From: Novosphingobium sp.
GTDB taxonomy: Bacteria; Pseudomonadota; Alphaproteobacteria; Sphingomonadales; Sphingomonadaceae
NCBI GenBank assembly: GCA_024236215.1
Contig: JACKKX010000002.1
Span: forward strand, 682,001 to 746,000
DNA: 64,000 nt
Direction of reading: 5' to 3'
Shown piece by piece: positions 26,330-34,733 of this stretch (position 1 is its first letter; the number at the start of each line of letters is the position of its first letter). The position numbers and the translations under genes were made by a program. The notes under the pieces were generated by a model, which saw only the letters and a program-made list of their open reading frames with translations, did not search any database and had not been told where the DNA came from.

Positions 26330-27759
26330 GGCACTTTCCTTACCGGCGGCGGGGCGTAGCTTTGTTGCTGCATCGCTACATCAGGCAAATAGGCGCGCAG
26401 GAAAAGGTTGAATTGCGCCTTTGGCACCGGAAGCCAGTTTGGCATCAGCTTCTTTGCCGGGGGATCGGCCTGAATATAGAGAGTTAGACTACCGTCCTTG
26501 TTGCGCTTCATCGCGGTGTCGTGGCTTCCCAGGGCAAAGCGCGAAAGCGGGTTTTCGACTAGATCGTATTCGCCATTGTATACCGTGACGGACCAGAATG
26601 CGCGGGCCACCGGAATTTCGGAGGGCTGGAAGGTCAGGGTATAGGTGTGCTTCGATCCGTCGAGCAGTTCGCCATCGCCATCGTGGTGGGCACGCAGTTT
26701 GACGACTTCCTCGATCCAATGTTCCTGCATTCCCGAAAAGCTCTGGTTGGCGCTACGGGTCAGGAAGTCGTTGCTCGATGCGGTTCTACCCCAGTCGGCC
26801 TGGCCATAGGCCCAGCCGTTGATCTTCTTGGCATTGCCGCCAGCAATCGAAACCTGGCGCAGAAAAGCAAGACCGTCCCCCATGGCCCGGGCCAGTCCCT
26901 TGCGGGTGGCAGGATCGAGCGCGGCGAAATCGTCGGGCATTCCGGCTCCGATCCCGACGCTGCGGAACTGGGCGATCAGGGCCGCGTCCTTGGCCGGGGG
27001 CGGGTTTTCGGTCATCCCGCGATTGAGCATGGCAAAGAACGGCAGCGGCGAGGTGCCCGGAGCAACCGGATCGAGCACGTCGCGGCCATGATCAAGCGCG
27101 GCGCCACCGATTCCTTCGACCGTGACTTTGTCCTGTAGCGCATGGGCCAGTTCGAGCCGCGTGCGATCGGCAAATCCCACCCGCAGCAGGATCAGCCCGG
27201 TGGGTGAGGGCGAATGCAGCACGCCGGCGATTCCATCCGGAATCTCGCCCTTCCAGTCCTGCTCGGCGAGCAGGTATTTTCCCGCTTTGCCGCCGGTCGC
27301 ACGACTGCCGAGATAGGCGAAGATGTCGGAATACATCTCCATGAATTGCAGGCTGTAATAGGTGCCGCCACCGTCGGGTACGGAAATCACGATCGGCCCC
27401 TTGCGCAGATCGAACCACAGAGCGGAATAGAGCAGGTCCGGGGTGACCGAGGAATGTACCTTGTCGGTGTGATCGCTTGCCCGGCGCGAATGGAACCAGG
27501 TGTTCAACGGCATGTCGGCCTGGCCGGTGGAGCGCTCAATCATGCCATGGCGGACGGTCAGGTTCTTCACCACCGGATAGCCATAGACCACGGCCTGCAT
27601 GCCAACCTGATAGGCCCAGGTCTCGCGCCAGTCCGACTGGGTCTGCTGCTCTGCCGGTGCAGGCGCTGCGGGCGACGAAGCTGCTGATGCCGTCTGGGCT
27701 GCCAGCGGCGCGGCCAAGGCAAGGGCGGAAAGGACGATGGGTGTGTGTAGGCGCAACAT
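26326..27759 (-). CDS. Exported DUF1254/DUF1214 protein
   Basis: 477 residues. The second ATG (27759) is preferred because GGGAG lies 8 bp upstream and a signal peptide follows directly (MLRLHTPIVLSALALAAPLAAQ). The N-terminal DUF1254 has GMQAVVYGYPVVKNLTVRH, then NTWFHSRRASDHTDKVHSSVTPDLLYS and YYSLQFMEMYSDIFAYLGSR. The C-terminal DUF1214 has ARAFWSVTVYNGEYDLVEN and a NWLPVP segment. The function is unknown. It leads an operon with DUF3604 and Fe-ADH genes and diverges from a Crp/Fnr regulator. Confidence 0.9.
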   Translation of the reverse strand: MLRLHTPIVLSALALAAPLAAQTASAASSPAAPAPAEQQTQSDWRETWAYQVGMQAVVYGYPVVKNLTVRHGMIERSTGQADMPLNTWFHSRRASDHTDKVHSSVTPDLLYSALWFDLRKGPIVISVPDGGGTYYSLQFMEMYSDIFAYLGSRATGGKAGKYLLAEQDWKGEIPDGIAGVLHSPSPTGLILLRVGFADRTRLELAHALQDKVTVEGIGGAALDHGRDVLDPVAPGTSPLPFFAMLNRGMTENPPPAKDAALIAQFRSVGIGAGMPDDFAALDPATRKGLARAMGDGLAFLRQVSIAGGNAKKINGWAYGQADWGRTASSNDFLTRSANQSFSGMQEHWIEEVVKLRAHHDGDGELLDGSKHTYTLTFQPSEIPVARAFWSVTVYNGEYDLVENPLSRFALGSHDTAMKRNKDGSLTLYIQADPPAKKLMPNWLPVPKAQFNLFLRAYLPDVAMQQQSYAPPPVRKVP

Positions 27760-27816
27760 CGGCAAGGCTCCCATTCGTATTGTCGAACCGTTCTTAGCGT
27801 GGCATCCAGCGAAAGA

Positions 27817-27834
27817 TTGTCATCTGGACGACAA
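27817..27834. promoter_or_regulatory. Palindromic candidate operator for the Crp/Fnr-family regulator
   Basis: TTGTCATCTGGACGACAA is an 18-bp dyad with seven of nine complementary pairs. It ends 6 bp before the regulator start (27841), over its ribosome-site region, and lies 57 bp upstream of the divergent DUF1254 start. A lone TTGTC half-site occurs at 27780-27784. The geometry fits autoregulation and control of the divergent operon; binding is inferred, not shown. Confidence 0.5.
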
Positions 27835-27840
27835 ATTAGC

Positions 27841-28515
27841 ATGCACGAGAACTGGATCGACCGCCTTTCGGAGGCACCCCGGGCTGCCTTGCGTGCGGCG
27901 ATGGTTCTGCGCCGGTTCGATCGCGGGGCCCTGATCTATGGCCGAACCGAAGCGCCGCAGGGTCTCTATGTGATCCGCGCCGGCTCGGCGCTGTTCTGTC
28001 TCGATGGCGTCGGCGGACGCCGCCTGCTGCTCAAGATTCTTCGGGAGAACGAGCTGTTTGGTGAAACCGTGGCCTTCGACGGTCGGCCCGCACCTGTTTC
28101 GATCGAGGCCCGCAGCGAGCTGTTTGCCGAAATGATCCCGGCTTCGCGGCTGGGAGCGCTGCGCGCCGCCTATCCTGAAATCGACCAGGCGCTGGCCCGG
28201 GTGGCCATGGCCAACCTGCGCGCAGTACTCGACATTCTGGAGGAGCAGGCGCTTCTTTCCCTCGCCGAACGGACGATCCAGCGGCTGGCGATCCTGTGCC
28301 GAGAAGACCAGGAGGTGGGAAAGGGCGAGCGTACGGGCTACGTGAGGCTACACATCAGCCAGTCCGACCTGGCTGCGGCGCTGGGAGCATCGCGCCAGGC
28401 GGTCAATTCCGTTCTCGCCGAGCTTGAAGCCTCCGCTCTCGTTCAGCGCGGATTCCGCTGGATCGACTGCAATCTCACACGGCTAGGTCAGTCGAGCAGA
28501 TATTCGATCCCATAA
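27841..28515 (+). CDS. Crp/Fnr-family transcriptional regulator
   Basis: 224 residues. The N-terminal cyclic-nucleotide-binding-like beta barrel has GALIYGRTEAPQGLYVIRAGSALF and ENELFGETVAFDGRP. A long dimer helix leads to the C-terminal winged helix with the recognition region ISQSDLAAALGASRQAVNSVLAELEASALVQRG. It lacks the N-terminal cysteine cluster of FNR, so oxygen sensing through an FeS cluster is unlikely; the ligand is unknown. It diverges from the DUF1254 operon across an 81-bp gap containing a palindrome. Confidence 0.9.
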   Translation: MHENWIDRLSEAPRAALRAAMVLRRFDRGALIYGRTEAPQGLYVIRAGSALFCLDGVGGRRLLLKILRENELFGETVAFDGRPAPVSIEARSELFAEMIPASRLGALRAAYPEIDQALARVAMANLRAVLDILEEQALLSLAERTIQRLAILCREDQEVGKGERTGYVRLHISQSDLAAALGASRQAVNSVLAELEASALVQRGFRWIDCNLTRLGQSSRYSIP

Positions 28516-29528
28516 AACCGCGCCGCATTGCTGGCATAGAGCGCGCGCTTTTCGTCGGCCGAGGCGCCCAGGGTCAGGTGCTTGAAGGCGTTCCACAGCA
28601 CCGCATAGCTCGCTCCCCATTTGTCGACCGGAAAGTTGCTTTCGAACATCGCCCGCGCGGGGCCGAAGGCTTCGATGCAGGTTTCGATATAGGGGCGCCA
28701 CATTGCGGCGAGCACCTCGCTGGAAAGCCCGGCTTCTGGCCCGTGATCGGGCATGCCCGCAAACGACATCGCCAGCCCGCCCAGCTTGACCATCACGTTG
28801 GGACAGCGCGCTATCTCGTGGATATTGCTGCGCCAGGTGTCGAAGCGTTCGTGCAGCTTGCCGTGGTAACTCGCCATGCCCAGCGGGGTGCCGCAATGAT
28901 CGAGAACGATCGGCTGGTCGGGAAAGGCCCGCGCCAGATCGATCACGTCGCCAAGCTGCGGTTCGAGCAGCCAGGCATCGAAAGTCAGCCCGCGCTTGCC
29001 CAGCTCGGCAAAGCCCTCGCGGAAGGCCGCGTCGCGATAGAGCCCTGCGGGGTGGTGGAAGGGCGGGCCGAGCACCTCGGGGTCGGCATCCCAGGCAGCG
29101 GCGTGGCGGATGCCCTTGAAGCGCGGGCTGGCTGAGGCCAGGGCATCGAGCACGGCCCCGGCCCTGCTGCCCAGGGTGAGATCGGCGTGGCCGATGATCG
29201 CCTCGCACAGGCGGATGCTGCCGTAGAGCCCGCTCGCGCTCTGCGCGGCGACGCCGTTGACGTATTCGACCTCACCCACGACCTTGAGTGCGTCGCTGGC
29301 CCCGGCGCGGTAGAAGGCGCCGCATTCCATGAATACCGTGCCAATCACGTTGTGCCCGCTGGTGGCATCGGCGTGCAGCCCGTCGAAGGTGTAATAGGGG
29401 GTGCGCGCGATTGCTTCGATGAAGGGGTGGCGCGGTTCGGGAAAGGCCGCCATCAGCGGGCGCAGATCCCACAAGTGATGGTGCGGATCGATGATCGGCA
29501 GGTCGGGTTCGAGGATCGCTTCGCTCAT
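28488..29528 (-). CDS. Amidohydrolase-2 family metal-dependent hydrolase
   Basis: 346 residues. Start 29528 has GGAG 8 bp upstream. The N-terminal metal motif is DPHHHLWD; further barrel motifs are RFKGIRHAAAW, PIVLDHCGTPLG and AMFESNFPVDKWGASYAVLWN with the C-terminal Asp region. Members include lactonases and decarboxylases acting on sugar lactones or aromatic acids; this one resembles L-fuconolactonase/dicarboxylate-lactonase types. It overlaps the end of the Crp/Fnr gene and diverges from an SDR, suggesting a small catabolic pair. Confidence 0.88.
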   Translation of the reverse strand: MSEAILEPDLPIIDPHHHLWDLRPLMAAFPEPRHPFIEAIARTPYYTFDGLHADATSGHNVIGTVFMECGAFYRAGASDALKVVGEVEYVNGVAAQSASGLYGSIRLCEAIIGHADLTLGSRAGAVLDALASASPRFKGIRHAAAWDADPEVLGPPFHHPAGLYRDAAFREGFAELGKRGLTFDAWLLEPQLGDVIDLARAFPDQPIVLDHCGTPLGMASYHGKLHERFDTWRSNIHEIARCPNVMVKLGGLAMSFAGMPDHGPEAGLSSEVLAAMWRPYIETCIEAFGPARAMFESNFPVDKWGASYAVLWNAFKHLTLGASADEKRALYASNAARFYGIEYLLD

Positions 29529-29608
29529 GCTCGCATCTCCATTCGCCGGGTTTGACAGCGCGGCCGCGCCCCGCATTAACCGAACGATTAAGCCCACAGG
29601 AGGCTCGC

Positions 29609-30346
29609 ATGCAAGACGATACCGATTTCACCGGCAAGAATGTTGTGGTCGTCGGCGGATCGAGCGGGATCGGCAACGGCATTGCCCAGGCCTTTCGTCT
29701 GCGCGGGGCGCGGGTCCATGTATGGGGTACGCGCGCCGCCGCGGCGGACTACGATCCGGCCGAGGGTTCGGACCTTGCCGGGCTGGGCTATAGCTGCGTC
29801 GACGTGGGCGACGCCGGGGCGATCGAGGATGCGGCGGTTCCCTTCGCCAGCCTCGACGTGCTGGTATTGTGCCAGGGAACGGTGATCTACAAGCGCGGGG
29901 AGTTCGAGCGGCCAGGCTGGGGCCGGGTGATGGCGGTCAACCTCGACAGCGTGATGAACTGCGCGCGCAGGTTCCATGCCGCACTTGGCGCCGCCCGGGG
30001 CAGCGTGATCGTGGTCTCCTCGATCGCCGGGTTCAAGGCTAACATCGGCAATCCGGCCTATGCTGCGTCAAAGGCCGGGGCGATCAGCCTGACCAAGTCA
30101 CTCGCCCAGGCCTGGGCGGGCGAGGGCATTCGGGTCAACGGGATCGCGCCGGGTCTGGTCGATACCAAGCTGACCAAGGTGACCACCGGGAATCCGCAGC
30201 GGCTGGCCGGATCGCTGGCACGGATTCCGCAAGGACGGCTGGGCACTCCGGCCGACATGGCGGGGGCCGCGCTGTTCCTGGCCAGCCCGCTCGCCGCCTA
30301 TGTCACCGGCCATACCGTCATCGTCGACGGCGGGCTTTCGCTCTAG
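29609..30346 (+). CDS. Short-chain dehydrogenase/reductase
   Basis: 245 residues. ATG 29609 follows an ACAGGAGG ribosome site. The cofactor motif is VVVVGGSSGIGNGIAQAF. The active site has Ser in IVVVSSIAG and YAASKAG (Tyr-x-x-x-Lys). The C-terminal GHTVIVDGGLSL is typical of classical SDRs. It is probably an NAD(P)-dependent alcohol/ketone oxidoreductase of unknown substrate. It diverges from the amidohydrolase across 80 bp and ends overlapping leuA tail-to-tail. Confidence 0.93.
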   Translation: MQDDTDFTGKNVVVVGGSSGIGNGIAQAFRLRGARVHVWGTRAAAADYDPAEGSDLAGLGYSCVDVGDAGAIEDAAVPFASLDVLVLCQGTVIYKRGEFERPGWGRVMAVNLDSVMNCARRFHAALGAARGSVIVVSSIAGFKANIGNPAYAASKAGAISLTKSLAQAWAGEGIRVNGIAPGLVDTKLTKVTTGNPQRLAGSLARIPQGRLGTPADMAGAALFLASPLAAYVTGHTVIVDGGLSL

Positions 30347-32019
30347 CCCCGGGCCGCCTCGTTGGCGGCGCTGAGCACGGCGCGGACCGAGGCTGTCGCA
30401 ACGTCCTCGTCAATTCCCACGCCCCAGACCGTCTTGCCGTTGGCGCCGACGCATTCGACGTAGGCGGCCGCGCGGGCATCGGTGCCACCGGTCATGGCGT
30501 GTTCGGAATAGTCGCTGATTTCCAGCTTCACCCCGAAGGTCTCGCCGATTGTCGCCACCACCGAGCTGATTAGTCCGTTGCCGCGCCCTGAGACCGACTG
30601 CTCCTTGTCATCCACCGCGATCTTGCCCGCGAACAGGCGAGTGCCATCGGGCGTCTTGCTCTCTTCGTAGTCGAGCAACTGGAAATGCTGCGGGGTGTTG
30701 AGGTGATAGACCCGCTGAAAAACCTCCCAGATGTCTTCGGCAAACAGCTCGCGGCCCAGCTGGTCGGCCAGTTCCTGAACGTGTTTGGAGAAGTGGGCCT
30801 GCATCTTCTTGGGCAGCTTGAGGCCCTGATCCTGCTCGATCACCCAGGCGAAGCCGCCCTTGCCGCTTTGCGAGTTGACCCGGATCACCGCTTCGTAGTC
30901 GCGGCCCAGATCGGCCGGATCGATCGGCAGATAGGGCATTTCCCAGAGCGGATCGTTCTTCGCCTCCATCGCGGCGAAGCCCTTCTTGATCGCGTCCTGA
31001 TGGCTGCCCGAGAACGAGGTATAGACCAGCTCGCCCACATAGGGATGGCGCGGGTGGATCGGCAGCTGGTTGCAGTATTCCACAGTCTGCGCGATCTCAT
31101 CGATGTTCGAGAAATCGAGCCCGGGGTTGACCCCTTGCGTGTACATGTTGAGAGCAACGGTCACCAGATCGCAGTTGCCGGTACGCTCACCATTGCCGAA
31201 CAGGCAGCCTTCGACGCGGTCGGCCCCGGCCATCAGCCCCAGCTCGGCCGCGGCCACGCCGGTGCCACGATCGTTGTGGGTGTGCAGACAGATCACCACG
31301 CTTTCGCGATGGGGGATCATTTGCCCGAACAGCTCAATCTGGTCGGCATAGACATTGGGCGTCGCGCATTCGACCGTGGCGGGCAGGTTGAAGATGATCG
31401 GGTGATCCTTGCTCGGCTGGAGCACGTCCATCACCGCAGCGCAGACCTCGACCGAGAAATCGACCTCGGCGGTGGAGAAGGTTTCGGGGCTGTACTGGAA
31501 ATGCCAGTCGGTGTCGGGATATTTCGCGGCCTGATCGCGCAGCACCTTGGCGCCCTCGATCGCGATCTGGCGGATCTCATCCTTGCCCATGCCGAACACG
31601 ACCTTGCGCCAGACTGGCGAAACCGCGTTGTAGAGATGAACGATCGCCTGTTTCGCCCCCGCCAGGCTGGCGAAGGTGGTTTCGATCAGGTCGCGGCGCG
31701 ATTGGGTCAGCACCTGAACGATCACGTCGTCGGGGATGCGCCCGTCCTTGACCAGGCCCGAGATGAAATCGAAGTCGGTCGCGCCCGAAGCTGGAAAACC
31801 GACCTCGATTTCCTTGACCCCCACCTTCAGCAGCAGGTCGAAGAAACGGCTCTTCTTTTCCGCGCCCATCGGATCGATCAACGCCTGATTGCCGTCGCGC
31901 AGGTCGGTGGAAAGCCAGCGCGGGGCCTTTTCGATCACCCGCGAAGGCCAGGTGCGGTCGGGCAGGTTGATCGGCGGGAAGGGGCGATACTTGACGCCCG
32001 GGTTGTTCAGCATGGTCAT
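30343..32019 (-). CDS. leuA: 2-isopropylmalate synthase
   Basis: 558 residues. The catalytic barrel begins APRWLSTDLRDGNQALIDPM and includes ICLHTHNDRGTGVAAAELGLMAGADRVEGCLFGNGERTGN, the metal-binding HxH and Asn-rich motifs. The C-terminal LeuA dimer domain (leucine feedback) covers about residues 420-558 with SGRGNGLISSVVATI. It condenses acetyl-CoA with 2-oxoisovalerate, the first committed step to leucine. Two starts are possible (32019, 32013). A Leu-rich leader ORF lies 85 bp upstream. Confidence 0.97.
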   Translation of the reverse strand: MTMLNNPGVKYRPFPPINLPDRTWPSRVIEKAPRWLSTDLRDGNQALIDPMGAEKKSRFFDLLLKVGVKEIEVGFPASGATDFDFISGLVKDGRIPDDVIVQVLTQSRRDLIETTFASLAGAKQAIVHLYNAVSPVWRKVVFGMGKDEIRQIAIEGAKVLRDQAAKYPDTDWHFQYSPETFSTAEVDFSVEVCAAVMDVLQPSKDHPIIFNLPATVECATPNVYADQIELFGQMIPHRESVVICLHTHNDRGTGVAAAELGLMAGADRVEGCLFGNGERTGNCDLVTVALNMYTQGVNPGLDFSNIDEIAQTVEYCNQLPIHPRHPYVGELVYTSFSGSHQDAIKKGFAAMEAKNDPLWEMPYLPIDPADLGRDYEAVIRVNSQSGKGGFAWVIEQDQGLKLPKKMQAHFSKHVQELADQLGRELFAEDIWEVFQRVYHLNTPQHFQLLDYEESKTPDGTRLFAGKIAVDDKEQSVSGRGNGLISSVVATIGETFGVKLEISDYSEHAMTGGTDARAAAYVECVGANGKTVWGVGIDEDVATASVRAVLSAANEAARG

Positions 32020-32071
32020 ATCGGTATCTCGGATTGGCAGTGCGACGATTTGGCGATTGCGGTTCCCTTGA

Positions 32072-32100
32072 GCGGCGCTGCGTGCCGCCCAGGTGCACGC
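32072..32100 (-). promoter_or_regulatory. Two mutually exclusive hairpins between the leader ORF and leuA
   Basis: On the minus-strand RNA, GCGUGC (32100-32095) can pair with GCACGC (32085-32080). Alternatively GCGGC (32088-32084) can pair with GCCGC (32076-32072). The two structures share bases, as expected for an attenuator. No U-run follows the second hairpin, so it is not a classical intrinsic terminator; any control could be Rho-dependent or translational. Confidence 0.4.
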
Positions 32101-32104
32101 CAGC

Positions 32105-32155
32105 TCACGCCCAAGGGCGGATAAGTCGCAGGGTAAGAGCCAGAGGCGAGATCAT
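32105..32155 (-). CDS. Candidate leucine leader peptide upstream of leuA
   Basis: A 16-codon ORF, MISPLALTLRLIRPWA, then TGA. Four leucines alternate in the stretch LALTLRL, using CTG, CTT, CTG and CTT codons. It sits in the 145-bp gap between trhO and leuA, 85 bp before leuA, and is followed by alternative hairpins. Leucine-rich leaders that sense charged tRNA-Leu are known before leu operons. The ribosome site is weak (AGG 9-10 bp upstream), which is the main doubt. Confidence 0.5.
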   Translation of the reverse strand: MISPLALTLRLIRPWA

Positions 32156-32164
32156 GGGCAAAGC

Positions 32165-33004
32165 CTATGGCGAGGCGGGGAGGGGTTGTAAAGGGGAGAA
32201 GCTGCAGCCGCACGCGCCGCCTGCTTTGCCCAGCGGCCGGCCGCAGTCCTTGCAGGTGGTGAACCGCCCCGGGACCAGCCCGTGCCCGACGCTGACCCGC
32301 TCGTCGAAGACATAGCATTCGCCTTGCCACAGGCTCAGCTCAGGCGGGGTCTCCTCCAGATATTGCAGGATTCCGCCCCTGAGGTGATAGACCTCGTCAA
32401 TCCCTTCGGATTTGAGGAATGCGGTCGATTTCTCGCAGCGGATCCCGCCGGTGCAGAACATCGCGACCTTGGGCGGCTTGCCGTTGCCGAGTAGCTCATC
32501 GCGCCGCTGCCGGAACCATTCGGGAAACTCCCTGAAAGAGGCCGTGCCGGGGTCGATCGCGCCGCGAAAAGTCCCGATCGCCACTTCATAATCGTTGCGG
32601 GTGTCGATCACGATCGTGTCGGGATCGGAAATCAGCGCGTTCCAGTCCAGCGCGGAAACATACTTGCCGGTTGCTTGCGGATCGACCTGCGGCTGGCCGA
32701 GGGTGACGATCTCACGCTTGATCTTCACCTTCATCCGTCCGAACGGCAAGCTTCCCGCGCGCGAGAACTTGACGTCGAGATCGTCGCAGCCGGGCAACTG
32801 GCGCAGCGCGGCGATCGCGGCCTCGATCGCCTCATCGCTGCCGGCGATCGTCCCGTTGATCCCTTCTTCCGCAATCAGCAGCGTGCCCCGGATCCCCAGC
32901 GGTCGGCACAGCGCCAGCAGCTGCTCGCGCAATGCGGGCAGATCGGCCAGGGGCGCAAAGCGGTAGAGCGCGGCAACAAGGATCGGCAGCTCGGCTTGGG
33001 TCAT
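32165..33004 (-). CDS. trhO: tRNA uridine(34) hydroxylase TrhO (rhodanese-like)
   Basis: 279 residues. An N-terminal acylphosphatase-like domain ([45 protein letters not shown]) precedes a rhodanese domain with [15 protein letters not shown] and the catalytic loop [14 protein letters not shown]-terminal extension has two pairs of Cys ([17 protein letters not shown]). The YceA/TrhO family hydroxylates wobble uridine 34 of certain tRNAs. It lies upstream of leuA on the same strand. Confidence 0.92.
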   Translation of the reverse strand: MTQAELPILVAALYRFAPLADLPALREQLLALCRPLGIRGTLLIAEEGINGTIAGSDEAIEAAIAALRQLPGCDDLDVKFSRAGSLPFGRMKVKIKREIVTLGQPQVDPQATGKYVSALDWNALISDPDTIVIDTRNDYEVAIGTFRGAIDPGTASFREFPEWFRQRRDELLGNGKPPKVAMFCTGGIRCEKSTAFLKSEGIDEVYHLRGGILQYLEETPPELSLWQGECYVFDERVSVGHGLVPGRFTTCKDCGRPLGKAGGACGCSFSPLQPLPASP

Positions 33005-33099
33005 TCCCGCCCCCTAATCGAACGTGTGCAGCATTGACCAGCCTTGTCGCACCAGCAATAGTCGGTGCGAAACTGCAACTGAACGAGGCCCTGCCCTGT

Positions 33100-34314
33100 A
33101 TGACGCCAGCGACCGGACGCTTCGACCCCCAGCGCCTTGCCCGGATCGATGCCTTCCTCAAGGAACGCTATCTCGACACCGGCAAGCTGGCCAACGCCCA
33201 GGTGCTGGTCGCGCACCAGGGTGAGATCGCCCATTTCTCGTCGCAGGGACCTGCGCGTGAGGGATCGGCCAAGACGATCGACGAGGGTTCGCTGTTCCGC
33301 ATCGCCTCGATGACCAAGCCGGTCACCTCGATCGCCTTCATGATGCTTGTGGAGGAAGGCAAGGTCGCGCTCGACACGCCGGTCCACCATGTCCTGCCCG
33401 AATTCGTCGACCTGGGGGTGTACAACGGCGGCGGGGCCGGGGTGCCGTTCCTGACCAAACCGCTCGCCCGGCCGATGCTGATGGTCGATCTGCTGCGTCA
33501 CACCTCGGGGCTGACCTATTCGTTCCAGAACCGCTCCAACATCGATCTGGCGATGCGCGAGAAGAAGATGGAGAACTGGCACAGCAATCTCGATCTCGAT
33601 GAATTCGTTGCCGCGCTGGGCAAGCTGCCGCTGGAATTCTCGCCGGGCGAGGCGTGGAACTATTCGGTTTCGACCGACGTGCTCGGTGCGGTGGTGCAGC
33701 GCGTTTCGGGCCAGCCGCTATACGAATTCTTCCATGACCGGATCTTCGTGCCGCTGGGCATGCACGATACCTTCTTTGCCGTGCCCGAGGGCAAGATCGA
33801 CCGCCTTACCGATTGCTTCACCATGGCGCCGGGCAAGGGCCGGGTGATCTACGATCGCGGCGCGGAAAGCGCCTGGAGCCGGATGCCGCGCCAGCTTTCG
33901 GGCGGGGGCGGGCTGGTTTCGACCGCGCTTGACTATCACCGCTTCTGCACCATGCTGCTGAACGGCGGCGAGCTGGACGGCGCGCGGATCGTTTCGCGCA
34001 AGACGATCGAGCTGATGACGCTCAACCACCTGCCGGATAACGGCGATCTTGCTTCGTGGTCGAAATCTCTGTTCAGCGAGGCGACCAATGCCGGGGTCGG
34101 TTTCGGGCTGGGCTTTGCGGTCAACATCGATCCGGCGGCCAACCTGATCCCAGGGTCGGTGGGCGAATATTACTGGGGCGGCCTGTTCTCTACCGCGTTC
34201 TTCGTAGATCCGGTGGAGCAGGTGCACATGGTGTTCATGACCCAGCTCAGCCCGTCGAGCACCTGGCCGGTCAGGCGCGAGCTCAAGACCCTGATCTATT
34301 CGGCGCTGCTGTGA
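33100..34314 (+). CDS. Serine hydrolase of the beta-lactamase (class C/EstB) family
   Basis: 404 residues from ATG 33100. The SxxK motif is SMTK in FRIASMTKPVTSIAFMML, the Tyr motif is in PGEAWNYSVSTDVLG, and the C-terminal region has the GVGFGLGFAV turn and a YYWGGLFST segment. There is no signal peptide, so a cytoplasmic esterase/carboxylesterase is more likely than an antibiotic-resistance enzyme. Its TGA overlaps the ATG of the following thioesterase (GTGATG). Confidence 0.9.
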   Translation: MTPATGRFDPQRLARIDAFLKERYLDTGKLANAQVLVAHQGEIAHFSSQGPAREGSAKTIDEGSLFRIASMTKPVTSIAFMMLVEEGKVALDTPVHHVLPEFVDLGVYNGGGAGVPFLTKPLARPMLMVDLLRHTSGLTYSFQNRSNIDLAMREKKMENWHSNLDLDEFVAALGKLPLEFSPGEAWNYSVSTDVLGAVVQRVSGQPLYEFFHDRIFVPLGMHDTFFAVPEGKIDRLTDCFTMAPGKGRVIYDRGAESAWSRMPRQLSGGGGLVSTALDYHRFCTMLLNGGELDGARIVSRKTIELMTLNHLPDNGDLASWSKSLFSEATNAGVGFGLGFAVNIDPAANLIPGSVGEYYWGGLFSTAFFVDPVEQVHMVFMTQLSPSSTWPVRRELKTLIYSALL

Positions 34315-34733
34315 TGAAGGGCGACAATCTTTACGAGACGATGGGGCTGGTGCGCATCGCCGAGATGAGCGCGGACAAGGGCGCGGTGCTCGAATATGAA
34401 GCCCGACCCGAGCAGTGCCATTCGGGCGGGGTGGTGCAGGGAGGCTTCGTTACCGGTTGGATCGATGCGGCAATGGCCCACGCCGCCATGGCGGTGGCGG
34501 GCAAGGATGTTGTGCCGATGACGCTGGAGCTCAAGGTCAGCTTCCTTGCCCCGGTCCGCCCTGGACGGGTACTGGCCGAAGGCTGGGCGGTGAGACACGG
34601 CCGCAAGACCTGCTTTTACGAAGGGGCGCTCAAGGACGGGGCGGGCAACCTGCTCGCCAAGGCCAGCTGCACCATGCTGCTGGCCGATCGCGCCAAGGTT
34701 GAAGCGGCCTCGGCCACGGCGTTGGGGGGATGA
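34314..34733 (+). CDS. PaaI-type hotdog-fold thioesterase
   Basis: 139 residues with the hotdog-fold hallmarks HSGGVVQGGFVTGWIDAAMAHAAMA (central helix with the Asp) and LELKVSFLAPVRPGRVLAEGWAVRHGRKTCFYEG. Members hydrolyse acyl- or aryl-CoA thioesters. The gene is coupled at both ends: 1-bp overlap with the serine hydrolase stop and 4-bp overlap with the epoxide hydrolase start. The three adjacent hydrolases probably form one catabolic operon. Confidence 0.9.
   Translation: MKGDNLYETMGLVRIAEMSADKGAVLEYEARPEQCHSGGVVQGGFVTGWIDAAMAHAAMAVAGKDVVPMTLELKVSFLAPVRPGRVLAEGWAVRHGRKTCFYEGALKDGAGNLLAKASCTMLLADRAKVEAASATALGG

Noticed and set aside
30685-32124. 479-residue plus-strand open frame opposite leuA
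   Set aside because: It is antisense to a well-supported LeuA and has no recognisable domain or ribosome site.
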